Origin: an uncultured Acetobacteraceae bacterium
GTDB lineage: Bacteria; Pseudomonadota; Alphaproteobacteria; Acetobacterales; Acetobacteraceae
Assembly: GCA_903895595.1 (NCBI GenBank)
Contig: CAITUP010000099.1
Span: 62,001 to 126,000 of the forward strand
Direction: 5' to 3'
Length of the DNA stretch: 64,000 bases
Shown here in pieces: positions 52,494 to 62,404 of this stretch. Below the pieces are notes generated by a model. The model was not told where the DNA came from. It worked only from the letters and a program-made list of their open reading frames with translations, and made no database searches. How positions within the stretch are numbered: the first letter of the stretch is position 1; every line of letters starts with the position of its first letter. The position numbers and the translations under genes were made by a program.

Positions 52494-52564
52494 ACGGGCT
52501 CTCACTCTTTATCAAGGGGCGGCGTGTGGCGGCGCTTCTAAGGCAAACGCCGCCAAATCAGGAG

Positions 52565-55354
52565 TCATGAAATGCGGTTTACCAATGATAACCGCCGAAG
52601 CCCTTCATGCCCGGACGTTCGCGCTGCCGCAAGCAACGCATCGTTGATCGCGGACGCCGGTAACCCGAACGGAAGCAGTAGGCCACGACCTGTGGCCCTG
52701 ATGCGCTCCGCCGGTGCGCCCATGTCGAACGCAACCACCGCAAGGCCGGCCTGCCAGAGTTCGGTAAGCGTCAGGCTCCAGGTCTCGGGCCAAACGGATG
52801 GCAGGAAGGCAAGGCTGGCATATTGCCGGCGGATCAATTCGACCGCCTCCTCGGGCCGGTATGTGCCGGTGACGAAGACCCTGCCGGTCGCGTGCAAGGC
52901 ATCGTCGCCGGTCGTGTCTCCGACCACCACGAATTCGAGTGCCAGGGACCGTTCGGCTGCGTCGCGGGCGCAGGCGAGTAGTATGTCGTACCCCTTATGC
53001 GGCCCGACGCCGCCGGCAACGCACACCCGGACCACGCCGTTTCGCGGGGTCGACGTCCGAATGGCGGGCAGGTCGCGGTCGTCGCCATGCGGGATAACAA
53101 CGGCCTCCAGATTCGGGATGTAGCGGCGCAATCGCGTGGCCGCGTCATGAGATGGAATGACGACCCGGCGTGCCGCCGCGAGAAAGGCCGCCGACCGTTT
53201 GCGCAGCGCGGCCACGCCGATGTCTTCCCGTACCAGACGCCCACGGGTCACGACACAGGCCTCGCAGCCGGCGAGATCGGGCTCCCCGCAATAGCGATGT
53301 TCGGTCCCGACCAGGGAAATACGCGGACAAATCAGGGCGTAGTCGTGAATATGGGCATCGTAGGGGACGCCCAGACGCTGGATCAGCCGGTAGATTGCCG
53401 GCGGATGGTTCAGCAGATGATGCACCTCGATGTCCACCGGTCGCGTCGCGCGGAGGAGGCGCAGCAGAGATGGCATTTCCGCGGGCAACGGGAAATGCAG
53501 ATCGGGGAGACCGTCCTTCGTCCCGTCGCAAACCACCAGCGTTTCCTGCCCATCGGCCGCTGGACCGGGCCGCAACAGGATCGGCCAGCGGCCTTGGGTT
53601 CGGTGCAGGTTGACGGCGTCTGCTACGCGCTGTTCCACGCCGCCGCCGTCGGCGTGGGTGATGAGAATGACCGATTCGGCGTCGCGCGGCCGTTCGGAAC
53701 GCCAACGGGCTAAGTTTAGACGGTGGCGGGCATCGGCCAAGGCGCTAAGGGTCTCATCGCGATGGCCGGGGTACAATCGGTTCAGGATCGGTTCGTCACG
53801 CAACTGCTTGTGAAACGCCTCACCGGAATCGCGGACCGGCGCCACCAACAGCCCCGGCAGTGCGACATGCCGCCAGCCGCGATGCCGGGCACGCAGGCTG
53901 AAATCGGTGCGGCCGGTTTCGCTGTGGGTGAAGAGGCTGGACCGGAACGCCCCGATCGCGTCCAGGCAGGACCTTTTGAAATAGACACACGCAACGCCGG
54001 CCCCGGAAATATCGACCGTTCGGTCGCCGTGGGTGCGCCAGGCGAGACGATCCAGCCGGCGCACGACGGTGAGATTGCCAGAGGCAGAGGCTTCATACAG
54101 CGGTGTGACCGTGCCGATCTCGGGCGCCGCATAGGCGGCGCGGCGCAACCGTTCGATCCAGCCGGACGGCACCAGCACGTACTGTTCCAGCAAAATCGCG
54201 TCGCATTCCGAACAAGCCGCGATCCCGGCGTTCGCGCTCGCCAGCGGCCCGAGCGGATGGTCATACCGCAGCCATTGGATACGGCCCGCGTCGGCCAGAC
54301 GCTTCAGCGTTTCCGCCGCTTTAGGATCGCCGGACGCGTCATCGACCACAATCACCCTGACGGACCCGTCGGTGCTGGCCAAAAGTGCATCCAGACAGGA
54401 CATCAGCAGCGCAGTTCGGTGCTGCAGCAACACGACGACGGCCACCGGCCGGACATCGGTTGCGAATAACGGAGGCACGGGAACGGGTTCGATGTGCGCC
54501 GGAACCGACGGAGCCAAGGGGCTTCCCGGCAGATCCCGCCCATCGCGGCCCACGATTCGGAACGGACCGCGATGTTTCGCCAAACGCGCGGCGGGCACAT
54601 GAAAAGCCCGCGGTCTGGACAGGCCGTCGTGGCCGGGAAAACCCGCCGTATCGTCCGATGCCACGATTTTCAGGACCCGGCGGCCCGTTTCGTCGAGGAC
54701 CGTCAGAACCGGATCGGTCTCCGGATCGCCGGGATGCCAGGCCCAGCCTTCGATTCCATCGCTTGAGGGCCGCACCCATCCTTCGAGGCGGGCGATCGCG
54801 CGGATATCGATGGGGCTGCCCAACAGCGGACGACCGTCGCGCGTAACGGTTATTTGCTGCCCGGTCACCCAGGCGTTGGCCGGCAGATGGCCGGAAAAGC
54901 GCCTTCCGTCGAGACGGATCTCGGCCGGCCCGAGTCCGGCCGCATCGGTCCGTACAATGCCAGAGCCCTTCAACCCGCACCAACCGGACGCAGCCGCGAC
55001 GGTACCAGCCAAGGCAGCGATGCCGTCGGTGAGGCTATATCGGCAGAGCGCCTCCCGAATGGCATCGGCCGCTTCGGACGCATGGCCCAGACGTGCTCGG
55101 GCTGCCGCCAAACCCCACCATGCTTCGCGGACGTCGTGGGTGGCGAGGATTGTGCGAAACCGCTCAGCCGCCGCGGCATCGTCATGGTTCAGATATGCAG
55201 TCGCCAGCGCCAAAGAGATGTTCGGATCGGCGGGGGCGAGCCGGTGCGCCCTGTCCAACCATCGGATCGCCGCCACGTGGTTGCCGTCATGCAGGGCCGC
55301 CATGCCCTCGGCCCGAGCCGACAGCGCCAATGACGCCGCTGTCGGGCGGGGCAC
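52565..55354 (-). CDS. Fused glycosyltransferase: TPR + GT2 + GT4 domains
   Basis: A 929-residue protein. Residues about 5-110 are TPR-like (AEGMAALHDGNHVAAIRWLD). Residues 130-320 are beta-rich with SSDGIEGWAWHPGDPETDP, a domain often fused to glycosyltransferases. A GT2-type GT-A domain begins near 320 (RVIVVDDASGDPKAAETL, then a likely DxD-less EQYVL segment). The C-terminal 340 residues are GT-B/GT4-like, with VCVAGGVGPHKGYDILLACA near 785 and WPETWSLTLTELWQAGLAV near 870. The start is GTG 55354, 2 bases after the Sel1 gene stop. Probably builds or attaches a glycan to a secreted protein. Confidence 0.75.
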   Translation of the reverse strand: MPRPTAASLALSARAEGMAALHDGNHVAAIRWLDRAHRLAPADPNISLALATAYLNHDDAAAAERFRTILATHDVREAWWGLAAARARLGHASEAADAIREALCRYSLTDGIAALAGTVAAASGWCGLKGSGIVRTDAAGLGPAEIRLDGRRFSGHLPANAWVTGQQITVTRDGRPLLGSPIDIRAIARLEGWVRPSSDGIEGWAWHPGDPETDPVLTVLDETGRRVLKIVASDDTAGFPGHDGLSRPRAFHVPAARLAKHRGPFRIVGRDGRDLPGSPLAPSVPAHIEPVPVPPLFATDVRPVAVVVLLQHRTALLMSCLDALLASTDGSVRVIVVDDASGDPKAAETLKRLADAGRIQWLRYDHPLGPLASANAGIAACSECDAILLEQYVLVPSGWIERLRRAAYAAPEIGTVTPLYEASASGNLTVVRRLDRLAWRTHGDRTVDISGAGVACVYFKRSCLDAIGAFRSSLFTHSETGRTDFSLRARHRGWRHVALPGLLVAPVRDSGEAFHKQLRDEPILNRLYPGHRDETLSALADARHRLNLARWRSERPRDAESVILITHADGGGVEQRVADAVNLHRTQGRWPILLRPGPAADGQETLVVCDGTKDGLPDLHFPLPAEMPSLLRLLRATRPVDIEVHHLLNHPPAIYRLIQRLGVPYDAHIHDYALICPRISLVGTEHRYCGEPDLAGCEACVVTRGRLVREDIGVAALRKRSAAFLAAARRVVIPSHDAATRLRRYIPNLEAVVIPHGDDRDLPAIRTSTPRNGVVRVCVAGGVGPHKGYDILLACARDAAERSLALEFVVVGDTTGDDALHATGRVFVTGTYRPEEAVELIRRQYASLAFLPSVWPETWSLTLTELWQAGLAVVAFDMGAPAERIRATGRGLLLPFGLPASAINDALLAAARTSGHEGLRRLSLVNRIS

Positions 55355-55356
55355 AG

Positions 55357-57108
55357 TCAGGTGCTGGCCTCCACTGGCAGGGCGGCGAGATCGGCCTTGG
55401 CTTCCTCCAACCCCTGCGACACCGCCCGTTCGAACCAAACGCGCGCCTGAGCGATATCGAGTTCACCCGCCAGATTGCGCGACAGATAACGCCCCAACAT
55501 CATTTGCGCGTGGGGATGGCCACGTTCGGCGGCGGCGCGGAACCATTTTTGCGCCGTGGGACGGTCGGTCGGCACCTCATGCCCGCCGCCATTCATCGCA
55601 CCGACCGCGAACATGGCGCCGGCATGGCCTTGATCCGCGGCCTTTTGGAATGCCTCCAGCGCCTCCATATGATCTTTCGGACCACCGCGGCCGGTCAGGA
55701 GCAGGTCGCCGTACAGGACCAGCGCATCGGTCATCCCCGTGGAGGCCGCACGCATCATCCAGGCGCGCCCTTCCTCGAGATTCTGAGGGGCCCCGCGGCC
55801 TTCGATCAACAGGCGGCCGAGCCAGTATTGGGCATTCGCGACGGTTTCGGCGGCCTTGCGGAACCATTCGACGGCCTTGCTATCGTCGCGCTCGATGCCG
55901 ACGCCTTCTGCCAGACAGACCGCATAGTTGAAGGCCGCGATGGGATCGCCATTGGCGGCGGCTGTTTCGAACCAGACGCGGGTACGTTCGGAATCCTGCT
56001 CATTGCCTTCGCCGCGCAGCAGCAGATTGGCCAGATCGACGTGGGCACCCTGATCGCCCCCTTCGGCCGACACACGTAGCCATTTCGCGGCTTCCGCCTG
56101 ATCGCGCGGGACCCCGGCCCCAGTAAGATGGAGCATACCCAGGGCGCGCGCGGCCGCACGATGCCCTGCCTCCGCGGCACGGCGAAACCAAGTGGCCGCT
56201 TCGGCGTAATTGGGCGGCAATGTGCCACCTTCCGCATACAGGTCTCCGACCACCGCCGCGGCTTCCCGATCCCCGCCCAGCGCCGCTCGGCGGAGCCAAG
56301 ATTCGCCCTCCAGGGCGTTTTGCGGGACCCCCAATCCTTTGAGCAGGGCAAAACCCCAACGGGCCTGCGCGTTTTGGTGCCCCTTCATCGCCGCCTGCCG
56401 GTAAAATTCGGTCGCCAAGGCCCGGTCTTCCGGGACACCGACGCCGCGCTCGCTCAGCATGGCGTACAAATAGAGCGCGGCGGGCAATCCGGCATCGGCC
56501 GCGAGCCGTAAATAGTGGGTGACCTGGCTTTGGATCTCTGGATCGGTGCTGCCGCCACGTGCGAGCGCGAGTGCGTGGCCCAATTGACCTTGCGCACAAT
56601 TACCGGCGGCGGATTGCTTGTACCAGCGATCCGCTTCCTCCACATTGCGGAGTTCTTCAGGCCCGTTGCTGAGAATGAAGGCGAGGATAGCCTGCCCATC
56701 GGCCGATCCGCCTTCCGCCGAACGGCGGGCCCATTTCGCGGCGGCGACGAAGTCCGCACCGGCTTGCTCACCGATCGAGAACAGGGAAACCTTCGCCTGC
56801 TCCCCGGATGCGTACCCCTCCCCGAGGCCGTGCAGGCACACCGTGGCCATCAAAACCTGAGCTTCGACATGACCGTGATTGGCCGCACGTTCCATCCAGC
56901 GCAAGCCGTTCGGGCGGCTGGGCGGGACGCCGTTGGCTTCCAAATAGCAGCGCCCGACCCTGTACTCCGCGTCTTTCAACCCCGCCTGGGCGGCTTTGGC
57001 GAGGAGCGGAAACGCGGCCTTCGCGTTGCCGCTTTCCAGCAGGGACATACCTCGGCTCAGCGCTCGCGATGCACTGAAGGGGGCTGCCAAACGGTCCAGA
57101 ATCGACAT
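55357..57108 (-). CDS. Sel1-repeat (TPR-like) protein
   Basis: A 583-residue protein made almost wholly of Sel1-like repeats of about 36 residues, roughly 14 units, with the recurring pattern A-x-x-W-x-R-x-A-A-x-x-G and Y-A-x-G-x-G-V. No signal peptide or catalytic domain is seen. Such proteins act as scaffolds in secretion and cell-envelope assembly. It lies between the HlyD-type adaptor and the fused glycosyltransferase, with short gaps, so a part in the same export or glycosylation machinery is likely. Confidence 0.75.
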   Translation of the reverse strand: MSILDRLAAPFSASRALSRGMSLLESGNAKAAFPLLAKAAQAGLKDAEYRVGRCYLEANGVPPSRPNGLRWMERAANHGHVEAQVLMATVCLHGLGEGYASGEQAKVSLFSIGEQAGADFVAAAKWARRSAEGGSADGQAILAFILSNGPEELRNVEEADRWYKQSAAGNCAQGQLGHALALARGGSTDPEIQSQVTHYLRLAADAGLPAALYLYAMLSERGVGVPEDRALATEFYRQAAMKGHQNAQARWGFALLKGLGVPQNALEGESWLRRAALGGDREAAAVVGDLYAEGGTLPPNYAEAATWFRRAAEAGHRAAARALGMLHLTGAGVPRDQAEAAKWLRVSAEGGDQGAHVDLANLLLRGEGNEQDSERTRVWFETAAANGDPIAAFNYAVCLAEGVGIERDDSKAVEWFRKAAETVANAQYWLGRLLIEGRGAPQNLEEGRAWMMRAASTGMTDALVLYGDLLLTGRGGPKDHMEALEAFQKAADQGHAGAMFAVGAMNGGGHEVPTDRPTAQKWFRAAAERGHPHAQMMLGRYLSRNLAGELDIAQARVWFERAVSQGLEEAKADLAALPVEAST

Positions 57109-57141
57109 ATGTCTCTAACTCAGTAACCGAACGGGGTGGGC

Positions 57142-58557
57142 TCAGGGCTCACGCATGCCCTCCTGCGTTACGGGTGCGAAGCGGCCCAGCAGGTATTTCA
57201 TCACCGATCGCTTGCCGACCAGAATATCGGCGGTGACCGCCATACCTGGAATCATCCGAAAACTGGGCGGCGTGTCGTGCAGATCGATCCGGTCGAGCGT
57301 GATACGTGATCGGTACCATGTGGTTGCGCCCGATCCCATGGCTGGGGGCGGTGCCGATCCCGTCGGATTCCGCTGCTCGTCCGAGGCACTGAAGCTGTCC
57401 GCACTTATCGTGCGGACGACGCCATGGGCCATGCCGTACTGGGTATAGGGAAAGGTATCGAATTTAAGCGCAACAGCGTCTCCGACATGGACGTAGCCGC
57501 TTTCGGTGCTCGGTATGTTGGCCTCTACCTCCAGGGGTGCGTTCGCCGGTACTAGGGAAAACATCTGTTGCCCGGCGGTTACCACCGATCCGATCGATAC
57601 CTTACCGATGGTCAGCACGGTGGCATCGCGGTCCGCCCGCAGTTCGACCAATTGCCGGCGTAACTGGGCTTTGTTGAGCGATTCACGGGAGTCGGAAAGT
57701 TTGCCAAGCGCGTCCGCCAGCTTCTCTGCGATATCGGCGTGCCAGGACTGCACATAGCCATTTCGTTCAGCCGTGAGCCCGGCGAGGTCGGACTGCGCGG
57801 CCACGACCTGTTGTTCGGCCGCCTCGGCGCTGCGCTGAATCTCCACCCGGCTATCCATGGCAGACAGTGTATTGATTTTGCTGCCAACATTCAGATGTTC
57901 GAGTTCTTTGCGCATTGCTTCAAGCGTGCGCGCATAGATCAGGCGGTCCTTATAACTGGCAACATCGGACTTGGACTTACGGACCTGAGCGCTCGCGTTG
58001 TCCAGCTTCTGCTGATAATTCTCCAGCTTGAAGTTGTACTCGGATTGCCGCTGTGCGAAAATCGCTGCCTGTAGCGCGAGGTTCGGATCAAGTCCAGAGT
58101 ACGAGAATGGGCGGTTGTCGAGTTCTGCCTGTAGCCTGGAGACCTGGGCTTGATAGGCCGACACCTGAGCCGCCAACGCGCCGAGATCGGCCGCGGCGAA
58201 TGTCGGGTCGAGCCGAGCAAGTATTTGGCCGGCGTGAACGGCCTCACCTTCCCGCACCTCGATCGTCCGCACGATCGAAGTGTCCATCGGCTGTACCACC
58301 TGTGTCGGCGCCTGTGCGACCACCCGGGCCGGAGTCGAGACCACGCGATCGACCGTGATCAGGAAAGCGGCCACGATGATCGCCAGCATCATCGAGCCAA
58401 TATACCAACTGATATATTGCGCTGATCGCGGGGTTGGCGTCGCGATGATCGCCGTCGACGGCGACCGGAACTCCAGAATCACCGGCAGCGTGGGATCGGA
58501 TCGGTCGGACACCGTGGTGCTGAGCGCCTTAGATGCGGGGCGCGGCAAGAGCGACAT
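57142..58557 (-). CDS. HlyD-type membrane fusion protein of a type I secretion system
   Basis: A 471-residue adaptor. One membrane anchor lies near residues 53-75 (SMMLAIIVAAFLITVDRVVS). After it come VREGEAVHAGQILARLDPTF near 120 (lipoyl-like half), long coiled-coil helices (150-320), and the beta-barrel C-terminus with IPSTESGYVHVGDAVALKFD near 368. It bridges the inner-membrane ABC exporter and an outer-membrane channel. ATG 58557 lies inside the exporter gene (29-base overlap). No TolC-type gene is in the window. Confidence 0.88.
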   Translation of the reverse strand: MSLLPRPASKALSTTVSDRSDPTLPVILEFRSPSTAIIATPTPRSAQYISWYIGSMMLAIIVAAFLITVDRVVSTPARVVAQAPTQVVQPMDTSIVRTIEVREGEAVHAGQILARLDPTFAAADLGALAAQVSAYQAQVSRLQAELDNRPFSYSGLDPNLALQAAIFAQRQSEYNFKLENYQQKLDNASAQVRKSKSDVASYKDRLIYARTLEAMRKELEHLNVGSKINTLSAMDSRVEIQRSAEAAEQQVVAAQSDLAGLTAERNGYVQSWHADIAEKLADALGKLSDSRESLNKAQLRRQLVELRADRDATVLTIGKVSIGSVVTAGQQMFSLVPANAPLEVEANIPSTESGYVHVGDAVALKFDTFPYTQYGMAHGVVRTISADSFSASDEQRNPTGSAPPPAMGSGATTWYRSRITLDRIDLHDTPPSFRMIPGMAVTADILVGKRSVMKYLLGRFAPVTQEGMREP

Positions 58558-60841
58558 TGCGATTACCTTGACTGTCGATATGACGATTTTGCTGGGCCCA
58601 AAGCTGGCGATAGACGGAGCAGCGTTCCAGCAGAACATCGTGCGGTGCGATATCCAGAAGCATGCCCTTGTCCAGCACCATGATCAGATCGCAATCCACC
58701 AGCGACGAGAGGCGGTGGGATACGATCAACATCGTCCGGCCACGGGCGATCCGCAGCAGGTTGGCGTTGACCAGTGCCTCGCTTTCCGGGTCGAGGGCGC
58801 TGGTGGCCTCATCGAGGATCAGGATACGCGGGTCCGTGATCACCGCGCGGGCGATCGCGAGCCGCTGGCGTTGGCCGCCGGAAAGGTTGGGCGAACCTTC
58901 CTCGATGTAGGTTTCATAGCCGTTCGGCATCCGCTCGATGAATTCTTCCGCTCCGGCCAGACGGGCGGCGCGGATGGCGTCGTCGAGTGTCAGGCCGGGC
59001 CGCCCTGCCAGGATGTTGTCCCGGATCGAGCCTCGAAACAGGAAATTTTCCTGCAAGACGACGCCGAAACTGGACCGCAGGTGGCGAAGGTTGATGGCTC
59101 GCAAATCGGCCCCGTCGATCTTCACGAAGCCAGAATACTCGCGGTTGATCCCCTGTAGCAGGCGCGTGATGGTCGATTTCCCCGAACCCGACCGTCCCAC
59201 CAGGCCCAACATGGTGCCGGCGGGGATGTCGAACGAAATCTTGTTAAGCGCCGGTAGTTTCGTGCCGGGGTAGGTAAAGGTGACGTCTTCGAATGACACC
59301 GCTCCGGAGAATTTGGGGCGCACGCCGGTACCGGCATTGTCGATTTCCAGCGGGCGGTTCAACACGTCCGCGGCCTGACCCATGGCGCCGCCGACTTCTT
59401 CCCATTCCTCCATAAGACGCGCGAGACCGACCAGCGGCGCGCTGACGCGCTGCGACAACATCATGAACGCGAACAGGGAACCGACTCCGACACCGGTTTC
59501 GTCGGAAATCGTCATGTAGGCGCCGATCAAGATGATGCCGACCCACATGAAACGCTCGACCGGGATGACCAACGTTTGCGGCCAGTTCGAGATTTTGCCG
59601 AATGCCAGACGCCACTTGCCGGCCTCCGCGACACGCTCGTCCCAAAGTGCCTTACGCTGCGGTTCCAGCGCGAGCGACTTCACGGTTTTAATCCCGAAAA
59701 TCGTCTCGCCCAACGCTGCCTGCTTGTCGGTCTCCGCCTTCACGACCCGTCCGAAAAGCAGGCGGATAGGCCGGAGATAAGCCACGATGATCAGCAGGAT
59801 CAGCGCTGCGCAGACCAGCACGATCCAGGCCAGTGTGGCGTTCAGCCAAAACAAAATCGGCAACAGGATCGCCAAGGTGATCAGATCGAGGAAGGTCGCC
59901 ATCAGCTTGCCGGTGATGAACTGCCGGACCTGATGGATCTGGGTGACCTTGTACATCGTTTCGCCGGCCGGGTGGCGTTCGAAGTAGTCCAATGGCAGCC
60001 GGATCAAGCGGTTGAACACATGCAGATTGAGCTTTGCGTCGACCCGCACGCCGACGACCAGGATAATCAACCGTCTGGCGTGACTGAGCAGCGCCTCATA
60101 CAGGATCATAATGGCGAGGATGACCGACACCAAGGCCAGCGTCGAATAGCTGCGATGGGTGATGACCCGGTCCACCACGGTCATAACCATCAGGGCGGGG
60201 AAAATGGTCAAGAAGCTCAGTGCGACGGAGGCGATGAACATATCGCGGATCGCCGCGCGTTCCTGCCCCACCAGACCGAACAGCCAGCGCAGGCTGAATG
60301 GGGGATCGGCCTCCGCATGACCGCGCTGGGCGCGCAGCATGATCGCCTCGCCGGCCCAGACCTCCGCGAGCCGCATCTCATCGACTGGGACAGGGGGCTC
60401 GGCTTCCGGCGCGCGCGGATCGCGCACCATGACAACCTTGTGTTCCACACTGGCGCCGGTCAGCAGACCCGCGGTGCCGTCCGTGAACAGCAACACGACC
60501 GGTCCGGTGTCATTAAACCCCAGAAGGTGACGCCACCGCAGGCGCACCGCGCGGGACCACATGCCCGCACCTTGCGCCCAGGAAGAAAGCGCGGCGGGTG
60601 TGGGCGCGGGTTCATTTGGGTCGCCACGGAATTCGATGGGATCGAGATCCAAGCCGTAATACCGGGCGGCCATCATCATCGCGAGCAGACGGGGGTGAAT
60701 CGGACCGGAACGCGACGCGTCGGAACCCATTGACATGCCAGCGTTCGTGCCATCTCCCCCGCCGCCGGACTGCGCGTCCTGGCTACCGGGAGTCCGACCC
60801 AGCCAAGGTTGGCCGGAAGTGTGACCGTCAGAAATATCCAC
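58529..60841 (-). CDS. Type I secretion ABC exporter with degenerate C39-like domain
   Basis: A 770-residue exporter of the HlyB type. A 45-residue glycine/serine-rich leader precedes a C39-like domain (about 48-180, IHPRLLAMMMAARYYGLDLD); the catalytic cysteine of true C39 peptidases is absent, as in HlyB-like exporters of RTX proteins. Six membrane segments span 195-470. The ATPase has Walker A GRSGSGKST near 560, the signature [15 protein letters not shown] near 663 and Walker B ILILDEATSALD near 685. The start is GTG 60841. No RTX substrate is encoded in the window. Confidence 0.88.
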   Translation of the reverse strand: MDISDGHTSGQPWLGRTPGSQDAQSGGGGDGTNAGMSMGSDASRSGPIHPRLLAMMMAARYYGLDLDPIEFRGDPNEPAPTPAALSSWAQGAGMWSRAVRLRWRHLLGFNDTGPVVLLFTDGTAGLLTGASVEHKVVMVRDPRAPEAEPPVPVDEMRLAEVWAGEAIMLRAQRGHAEADPPFSLRWLFGLVGQERAAIRDMFIASVALSFLTIFPALMVMTVVDRVITHRSYSTLALVSVILAIMILYEALLSHARRLIILVVGVRVDAKLNLHVFNRLIRLPLDYFERHPAGETMYKVTQIHQVRQFITGKLMATFLDLITLAILLPILFWLNATLAWIVLVCAALILLIIVAYLRPIRLLFGRVVKAETDKQAALGETIFGIKTVKSLALEPQRKALWDERVAEAGKWRLAFGKISNWPQTLVIPVERFMWVGIILIGAYMTISDETGVGVGSLFAFMMLSQRVSAPLVGLARLMEEWEEVGGAMGQAADVLNRPLEIDNAGTGVRPKFSGAVSFEDVTFTYPGTKLPALNKISFDIPAGTMLGLVGRSGSGKSTITRLLQGINREYSGFVKIDGADLRAINLRHLRSSFGVVLQENFLFRGSIRDNILAGRPGLTLDDAIRAARLAGAEEFIERMPNGYETYIEEGSPNLSGGQRQRLAIARAVITDPRILILDEATSALDPESEALVNANLLRIARGRTMLIVSHRLSSLVDCDLIMVLDKGMLLDIAPHDVLLERCSVYRQLWAQQNRHIDSQGNRNVALAAPRI

Positions 60842-61190
60842 GAGCTAACCCTTCTGGAAGCAGGGCGGTTCGTCGCCGCCTCGCTTCGATATGTATGCCG
60901 CGACAGGCAATACCGTGGCCAGCCCGTTTTGAGGGTCCACCGGCATGCCCGTGTTTACGTTTTTGTCATCTACGATATTGGGCGTCAGTGCCATTTTGCC
61001 AGATCGGGCTCAAACACGCCCATAACGACCCCGAACATGGGGGCTCGCGTTATAAAAGATCAACCAATCTTCAAATTCGAGACATTTTGTCACGCAGACG
61101 TGTTGTGCGTGCCGCTGTCCCGGTAGTACGACTGTCTAACCCGTCCTCCGTGGGCGGCTTATGGCACAGGCGTCAGGCAAGGACAAACAA
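60842..61190. other. Divergent intergenic region
   Basis: This 349-base stretch separates the minus-strand secretion genes from the plus-strand amidase. It must hold the promoters of both units. I see AT-rich tracts around 60955-60975 and 61045-61095, but no clear paired -35/-10 boxes, operator palindrome or recognisable gene. Short frames here lack plausible content. Confidence 0.4.
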
Positions 61191-62384
61191 ATGGTGGAAC
61201 TGTTGGACGACGTAGGGGCTTTCATGCCGGGCGATCGGTTCGCGCATTCGCCGCTGGGGTCCGGCCGCCTGTCCGGTCTGACATTCGCGGTCAAAGATTT
61301 GTTCGACGTCGCGGGTGCGATTACAACCTACGGTAACCCTGACTGGGCACGCACGCATCCGCCAGCGTCCGCCACCGCGCCTGTCGTGCTGGGGTTGTTG
61401 CAGGCCGGTGCCAGTTTGGCAGGCAAGACCAAAACCGTGGAGCTGGCCTACGGCCTGACCGGGGAAAACGTCTGGTACGGCACGCCGGTCAACGCGGCCG
61501 CGCCCGACCGCTTCCCGGGAGGCTCCAGCTGCGGCTCCGCCGCCGCTGTCGCCGGACACCTCGTGGATTTCGCGTTGGGTTCTGACACCGGCGGTTCCGT
61601 GCGTATTCCGGCCAGTTATTGCGGCCTGTTCGGCATCCGGCCCACGGCCGGCGCGATCAGCCTCGCGGGGGCCTGTCCGCTAGCGCCAAGCCTGGACACG
61701 CCGGGCTGGTTCACCCGGTCCGCGTCGCTGCTCGCCGGCGTGGGCGAGGTGCTGCTGCCGGCCAACCGGCAGGGCGCCGATGGTCCGCTGCTGCGGGTCG
61801 AAGAGGCCTGGGTCAACGCCCAGCCCGGCGTAGCGGAAGCGCTGCGGCCCGCGTTGGAGAAGCTGGAGCAGCTTCGCGGCCGCGCCATCGGGGTCCGGCT
61901 GGTGCCAGAGGGCCTCGACACGCTGTTTCAGCACTTCCGGATGGTGCAGGCCGAAGAGGCCTGGGCCGCGCTGGGGGCGTGGGTGGAGGCAACGGGTCCC
62001 CGCTTCGGCCCTGGCGTGGCGGAACGCTTCGCCGCCGCGAAAGCCACATCCCCGGCCGATGCCGCTCCCGGGCGCGCGTTCCGGCGCTTGCTGCAAGCAC
62101 GCATTCGGCCGTTGCTGTCCGGCGGCGCGGTGCTGATCTACCCGACCAGCCCCTGTCCGGCGCCCTTACTGACCGCGACGCTGGCAGAGCAGGACGCGGT
62201 GCGTCAGAGGACCATGGGGGTCACGGCGATCGCCGGCTTCTGCGGCCTGCCGGAGGTGACCTTGCCGGTCGGGACGGTCAATGGCGCACCGGTGGGTCTG
62301 TCTCTGGTTGCCGGCCAGGGGCAGGATCGCGCTTTGTTGGCACTGGCCTGCGACGCCGCCGCCGTTCTAGGGTTGCCCGTCTAG
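61191..62384 (+). CDS. Amidase signature family hydrolase
   Basis: A 397-residue amidase. The catalytic triad is seen: Lys in FAVKDLFDVAG near residue 35, the cis-Ser in the glycine/serine-rich GGSSCGSAAAVAG near 107, and the nucleophile Ser in GSDTGGSVRIPASYCGLFG near 127. Substrates of such proteins range from small amides to carbamates, so the reaction remains open. I start at ATG 61191, which has AAGGA seven bases upstream; ATG 61161 would add ten residues and has a weaker site. The acetyltransferase gene follows after 20 bases. Confidence 0.87.
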   Translation: MVELLDDVGAFMPGDRFAHSPLGSGRLSGLTFAVKDLFDVAGAITTYGNPDWARTHPPASATAPVVLGLLQAGASLAGKTKTVELAYGLTGENVWYGTPVNAAAPDRFPGGSSCGSAAAVAGHLVDFALGSDTGGSVRIPASYCGLFGIRPTAGAISLAGACPLAPSLDTPGWFTRSASLLAGVGEVLLPANRQGADGPLLRVEEAWVNAQPGVAEALRPALEKLEQLRGRAIGVRLVPEGLDTLFQHFRMVQAEEAWAALGAWVEATGPRFGPGVAERFAAAKATSPADAAPGRAFRRLLQARIRPLLSGGAVLIYPTSPCPAPLLTATLAEQDAVRQRTMGVTAIAGFCGLPEVTLPVGTVNGAPVGLSLVAGQGQDRALLALACDAAAVLGLPV

Positions 62385-62404
62385 TCAGGAATCGGAGTAC
62401 GGGG

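Noticed and set aside
60809-61126. 105-codon frame in the exporter-amidase spacer
   Set aside because: Starts inside the exporter gene on the other strand, lacks a ribosome binding site and shows no recognisable content.
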